Positions 15,892 through 18,949 of a stretch of 18,949 bases of DNA are shown here, piece by piece. Origin of the DNA: JAYZQT01 sp964412235 (GTDB taxonomy: Bacteria; Pseudomonadota; Alphaproteobacteria; MPNO01; UBA830); assembly GCA_964412235.1 (NCBI GenBank), contig CAYPNT010000056.1, positions 1 to 18,949 of the forward strand, read 5' to 3'. Positions within the stretch are counted from its first letter, which is position 1. Each line of letters opens with the position of its first letter. The notes beneath the pieces were generated by a model that was not told the DNA's origin, did not search any database, and worked only from the letters and a program-made list of their open reading frames with translations. The position numbers and the translations under genes are program-made.

Positions 15892-15925
15892 ACGAGTAAG
15901 TTAGCGGGTCTGTGAGGTGTTGAGC

Positions 15926-15953
15926 ATAATAATGATGCATTCGGCTTCATAAA
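15926..15953 (-). promoter_or_regulatory. Candidate promoter of the 3-hydroxyanthranilate operon
   Basis: On the minus strand, TTTATG (plus 15948-15953) and TATTAT (plus 15926-15931) are separated by 16 bases, the second being a five-of-six match to the -10 consensus. The start point would fall near 15919, giving a leader of roughly 28 bases to the small unknown gene. The -35 is weak, so this is only a candidate. Confidence 0.3.
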
Positions 15954-15961
15954 GTCGTCTT

Positions 15962-16873
15962 TTAACCGAGAATTGTTCCCTTCTTAATAGCGGTGTTTGA
16001 AACAAATTCTTTGGAAGAAATTTTTGCAGATTTTTGAGGTCGAACGCGCTCAATTAAAATTCCACCGTGTTCGGCCGCAACTATGAAGCCATCGTCAAAG
16101 ACTTCTACAACTTCGCCTGGCGCACCTGTGGGGTCTACGATTTTGCTGTCAAAAATCTTGAGTTCATAATCCTCAAAAGTCGTCCAGGCCCCTGGTTGAG
16201 GGTTACAGCCCCTAATTAGGTTATATACCTCTTGTACTGGTTTGCTCCAATCGATTTCCCCGTCCGATTTCTTGCACCAGCTCTCATATGTGGACTTGCT
16301 ATGATCTTGTTCCACTCGCGGCGGATTTCCCTTTCGTACGAGATCTACGCCCTCAATCATCGCGTCCACGCCCATGGGAAAGAGTTTATTGAAATACAAA
16401 CTACCGAGGGTGTCATCCGGACCAATTGCGACTTTCTTTTGCAGGAGAATAGGCCCTTCGTCGAGCCCTTCATCCGGCCAAAAAATTGATAGGCCGGTCT
16501 CTTTCGCTCCTTGGATGATAGGCCAATTGATCGAGCTAGGGCCTCTGTGGAGCGGAAGAAGCGAGGGGTGGTACTGGATGGTGCCGTGTGTGGGGGCATT
16601 TAAAACATCATTAGAGACAAGCAAGGTGACAAAGGCCATCACGCAGAGGTCTGGCTCAAAAGAATTAATTAAGTCCAGGGCCTCGTCGTTTTTCCAAGAC
16701 ACGGGCTGGTGAACTTTTAGGCCTCTTTCCACTGCGAATTCTTGAAGAGGGTCAGCAGGGCGCCCTTCTTTTTGTGGCGCACAAAAAACACCAACGATGT
16801 CCTCTCCGCGTTCGAGGAGTTTCTCCAGTACGGCTTTTCCAAAAGCTTGTTGGCCGTGTACGACTAGTCTCAT
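15962..16873 (-). CDS. Formyltransferase, 10-formyl-THF hydrolase-domain type
   Basis: A 303-residue protein with an N-terminal formyltransferase Rossmann domain (about 1-190) and an FMT C-terminal domain (about 205-300). It resembles the hydrolase part of 10-formyltetrahydrofolate dehydrogenase more than Met-tRNA formyltransferase: YHPSLLPLHRG (101-111) and SIFWPDEGLDEG (129-140) match it closely. Catalytic His102 and Asp138 are present, but the residue two before the His is Gln100, where FMT has Asn and the dehydrogenase has Ile. There is no aldehyde dehydrogenase domain. It probably moves or hydrolyses a formyl group on tetrahydrofolate. The start is ATG at 16873. It is divergent from oxc, which makes formyl-CoA, suggesting a linked C1 role. 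Confidence 0.85.
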   Translation of the reverse strand: MRLVVHGQQAFGKAVLEKLLERGEDIVGVFCAPQKEGRPADPLQEFAVERGLKVHQPVSWKNDEALDLINSFEPDLCVMAFVTLLVSNDVLNAPTHGTIQYHPSLLPLHRGPSSINWPIIQGAKETGLSIFWPDEGLDEGPILLQKKVAIGPDDTLGSLYFNKLFPMGVDAMIEGVDLVRKGNPPRVEQDHSKSTYESWCKKSDGEIDWSKPVQEVYNLIRGCNPQPGAWTTFEDYELKIFDSKIVDPTGAPGEVVEVFDDGFIVAAEHGGILIERVRPQKSAKISSKEFVSNTAIKKGTILG

Positions 16874-17131
16874 GTTTTTCTTTCCCGAAAAGCAAATGTA
16901 CTATGAATTGTACCAATGTTTTCCATAGTGTGAATATGAGTTTCGGTCAATTGTTGCGATAGATTATCGTTGTTTTTTATAGAGTGCTTATCTAATAGGA
17001 GAATAGGCCGAAAAAATTTCTATGATGTCGACAATGAAGAAAAAACGAGTATCTTTGGCGACGAAGCTGGGGTTGCTGCGATTTTGTTAATTATAAAATG
17101 CCAATAGTTGATTGTTTTAAGGGGGGTAGTA
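16874..17131. promoter_or_regulatory. Divergent intergenic region before oxc, with inverted repeats
   Basis: These 258 bases separate the formyltransferase gene from oxc and hold no gene that I can support. Inverted repeats are ACTATG at 16900-16905 with CATAGT at 16924-16929; CGATA at 16957-16961 with TATCG at 16965-16969, followed by a T-run; and the perfect 8-base palindrome TGTCGACA at 17026-17033. Any could be an operator, and none matches one I can name. TATAAA at 17092-17097 is a possible -10 for oxc but lacks a well-spaced -35. The oxc ribosome site AAGGGG ends seven or so bases before its ATG. Confidence 0.35.
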
Positions 17132-18850
17132 ATGACGTCTGAGCCCGAACAACCCAACGCACTGACGGATGGGTTTCACCTCGTTATTAGAGCGTTAAAG
17201 ATCAATGGCATTAATACGATTTATAATGTTCCTGGTATTCCCATAACGGACCTTGGCCGATTAATGCAGAGTTCGGGAATGCGCGTTCTATCGTTTCGTC
17301 ATGAACAGAATGCGGGTTATGCGGCAGCTACTGCGGGTTATCTCACAAAAAAACCCGGTATCTGCATGACCGTATCTGCTCCTGGATTTTTAAATGGTTT
17401 AACCGCTCTGGCCCACGCGACAACAAATTGTTTTCCTATGATTTTGATAAGTGGTTCCTCTGAACGGGAGATCGTTGATCTGCAACAAGGTGACTACGAA
17501 GAAATGGACCAACTTGCTATAGCGAAGCCACTTTGCAAGGCTGCTTACAGGGTACTGAATGCTGAGGATATTGGGATTGGTGTTGCACGAGCTATCCGAG
17601 CTGCGGTATCGGGGCGGCCGGGCGGCGTCTATCTTGATCTCCCCGCGAAATTGTTGGCCCAGGTTATGGATGCGGATGCGGGTGAGCGAAGTCTTGTTAC
17701 AGTTATTGATCCAGCGCCTAGCCAATTGCCATCACCCGAAGCCATAGGGCGGGCTCTTGAGTTGTTAAAGGGTGCGGAAAGACCGCTCATCATTCTAGGG
17801 AAGGGCGCCGCATACGCCCAGGCTGACAGCATAGTTCGTCAACTTATTGAAATAACAGGAATCCCTTACTTGCCGATGAGTATGGCGAAGGGGTTGCTGC
17901 CCGATACTCACCCCCAATCGGCAAGTGCCGCTCGCTCATTAGTTCTTAAGGAGTCTGATGTGGTGATGTTAATTGGTGCCCGGCTTAACTGGTTGCTCTC
18001 TCATGGAAAAGGTAAAGGATGGGGTGGTAGTCCGAAAAGGATTGTACACGTGGATATTGAACCAAAGGAAATGGACAGCAACCTAGAGGTTTCCGCTCCT
18101 GTGGTAGGTGACATAACGTCGTGTGTACAGGCATTAATCGACGGTATTCGTGAAAAGAAATGGTCGCTGCCGCCGTCTTCGTGGACTGATATGGTAAAGG
18201 ATAAGGTGAAAACTAACGTGGCACGAATGGCCCCAAGGTTGCAGAACAATAACGTTCCGATGGACTATCACGGTGCGTTGGGAGCTCTTCGCAATATTAT
18301 AAAAGAACGACCTGAAGTGGTATTAGTTAACGAGGGGGCAAATACGTTGGATTTCGCGCGTAGTATTATCGATATGTATGAGCCGCGGAAAAGAATAGAT
18401 GTTGGCACTTGGGGCGTTATGGGGATTGGAATGGGGTCGGCGATAGCAGCGGCAGTTGAAACAGGCCTACCTATACTGGCTATTGAAGGTGATAGCGCAT
18501 TTGGTTTCTCGGGTATGGAAGTAGAAACAATATGCCGATACCACTTACCTATATGTGTCGTCGTGTTTAACAATGGTGGTATATATCGGGGGTCGGAAGT
18601 TAACCCGACAGGCGGGTCCGATGCTGCGACGACTGTGTTCGTAAAGGGAGCGCGTTACGACAAAATGATGGAGGCGTTCGGCGGAAATGGTTTAAGTGCC
18701 GATTCACCAGATCAGTTGAAAAAGGTAGTGGAGGACGCATTGAATTCTGGGCGGCCTACGTTAGTGAATGCGGTTATTGATGGAAATGCTGGAACTGAAA
18801 GTGGTCGGATAGGTAATTTAAATCCGCAAAGCGTCGTAAGTAAAAAGTAA
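17132..18850 (+). CDS. oxc: Oxalyl-CoA decarboxylase
   Basis: A 572-residue thiamine diphosphate enzyme that converts oxalyl-CoA to formyl-CoA and CO2. Glu58 in FRHEQNAGYAA activates the cofactor. The Mg/ThDP motif runs from GDSA (453-456) to FNNGG (479-483). Residues that define Oxc in Oxalobacter are conserved: Ile36, Tyr122, Glu123 in DYEEMDQ, Tyr485, and Ser557 and Arg559 near the C-terminus. VGTWGVMGIGMG is also typical. The enzyme is cytoplasmic and works with Frc, whose gene starts 30 bases downstream. The frame opens earlier at TTG 17108, but the ATG at 17132 has a strong purine-rich ribosome site (AAGGGGGG) in the right place. Confidence 0.96.
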   Translation: MTSEPEQPNALTDGFHLVIRALKINGINTIYNVPGIPITDLGRLMQSSGMRVLSFRHEQNAGYAAATAGYLTKKPGICMTVSAPGFLNGLTALAHATTNCFPMILISGSSEREIVDLQQGDYEEMDQLAIAKPLCKAAYRVLNAEDIGIGVARAIRAAVSGRPGGVYLDLPAKLLAQVMDADAGERSLVTVIDPAPSQLPSPEAIGRALELLKGAERPLIILGKGAAYAQADSIVRQLIEITGIPYLPMSMAKGLLPDTHPQSASAARSLVLKESDVVMLIGARLNWLLSHGKGKGWGGSPKRIVHVDIEPKEMDSNLEVSAPVVGDITSCVQALIDGIREKKWSLPPSSWTDMVKDKVKTNVARMAPRLQNNNVPMDYHGALGALRNIIKERPEVVLVNEGANTLDFARSIIDMYEPRKRIDVGTWGVMGIGMGSAIAAAVETGLPILAIEGDSAFGFSGMEVETICRYHLPICVVVFNNGGIYRGSEVNPTGGSDAATTVFVKGARYDKMMEAFGGNGLSADSPDQLKKVVEDALNSGRPTLVNAVIDGNAGTESGRIGNLNPQSVVSKK

Positions 18851-18880
18851 AATTAACAAAATTTTAAAGGTCTAAGAAAT

Positions 18881-18949
18881 ATGAAAGCGCTCGAAGGTAT
18901 CAAGGTCCTTGATTTTACCCATGTTCAATCTGGTCCAACCTGTACGCAA
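18881..18949 (+). CDS. frc: Formyl-CoA:oxalate CoA-transferase (5' end only)
   Basis: The first 23 codons of a gene that runs off the window. The start MKALEGIKVLDFTHVQSG matches the class III CoA-transferase Frc, and Gln16 stands at the position of the catalytic-loop Gln17 of Oxalobacter Frc; this VLDFTHVQ form is characteristic of Frc rather than of carnitine or bile-acid CoA-transferases. Frc swaps CoA from formyl-CoA to oxalate, feeding Oxc. AAAGG lies ten bases before the ATG. The 30-base gap after oxc implies one operon. Asp169, the key nucleophile, lies outside the window. Confidence 0.9.
   Translation, partial: MKALEGIKVLDFTHVQSGPTCTQ

Noticed and set aside
17108..17131. TTG start of oxc eight codons upstream
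   Set aside because: The purine-rich ribosome site lies between the TTG and the ATG at 17132 and fits only the latter; the ATG start gives the usual N-terminus.
1..18949. tRNA, rRNA, CRISPR array, transposase or phage genes
   Set aside because: None was seen on reading both strands; all long stretches are accounted for by metabolic and transport genes, and I could not run a covariance search to exclude small RNAs.

Overview
The window looks like a chromosomal segment of a free-living alphaproteobacterium, possibly a marine or Rhodospirillales-like lineage. That placement is inferred from gene content and protein style, with GC by eye somewhat below 50 percent; no rRNA or other marker gene is present. 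Coding density is very high. Genes run in short blocks on both strands, and no gap without a gene exceeds 300 bases. I see no tRNA, rRNA, CRISPR array, insertion sequence or phage gene.

Left part (1-5643): a catabolic and detoxification mix. It holds the 3' end of a LigI-like amidohydrolase, a convergent metallo-beta-lactamase-fold hydrolase, a divergent 406-residue amidohydrolase of unknown substrate, an EamA-type transporter paired with an acyl-CoA dehydrogenase, and a glutathionyl-hydroquinone reductase.

Middle (5656-11860): seven minus-strand genes read in the order CopD-like membrane protein, 3-mercaptopyruvate sulfurtransferase (sseA), cystathionine beta-lyase (metC), CobW-type GTPase, modA, modB, modC. 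The first four concern sulfur amino acids and metal handling; the last three form a complete molybdate ABC importer. A good match to the ModE operator lies directly in front of modA.

Right of this (11944-14561), on the plus strand: a MoxR AAA+ ATPase, its VWA/CoxE-type partner, and an exported PCu(A)C copper chaperone with a perfect copper motif.

Next (14589-15891), on the minus strand: an unrecognised 105-residue protein, a RidA-family protein (candidate 2-aminomuconate deaminase) and 3-hydroxyanthranilate 3,4-dioxygenase. This is a fragment of the kynurenine/2-aminomuconate route.

Right end (15962-18949): an oxalate and one-carbon locus. A free-standing formyltransferase related to the hydrolase domain of 10-formyltetrahydrofolate dehydrogenase is divergent from oxalyl-CoA decarboxylase (oxc), followed by the start of formyl-CoA:oxalate CoA-transferase (frc). 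Frc makes oxalyl-CoA, Oxc decarboxylates it to formyl-CoA, and the formyltransferase may handle the resulting C1 unit. No wholly novel system is obvious. The best leads are the ModE-like operator, the unusual active-site residue in the formyltransferase next to oxc/frc, the clustering of Mo, Cu and S functions, and the small unknown gene in the 3-hydroxyanthranilate operon.
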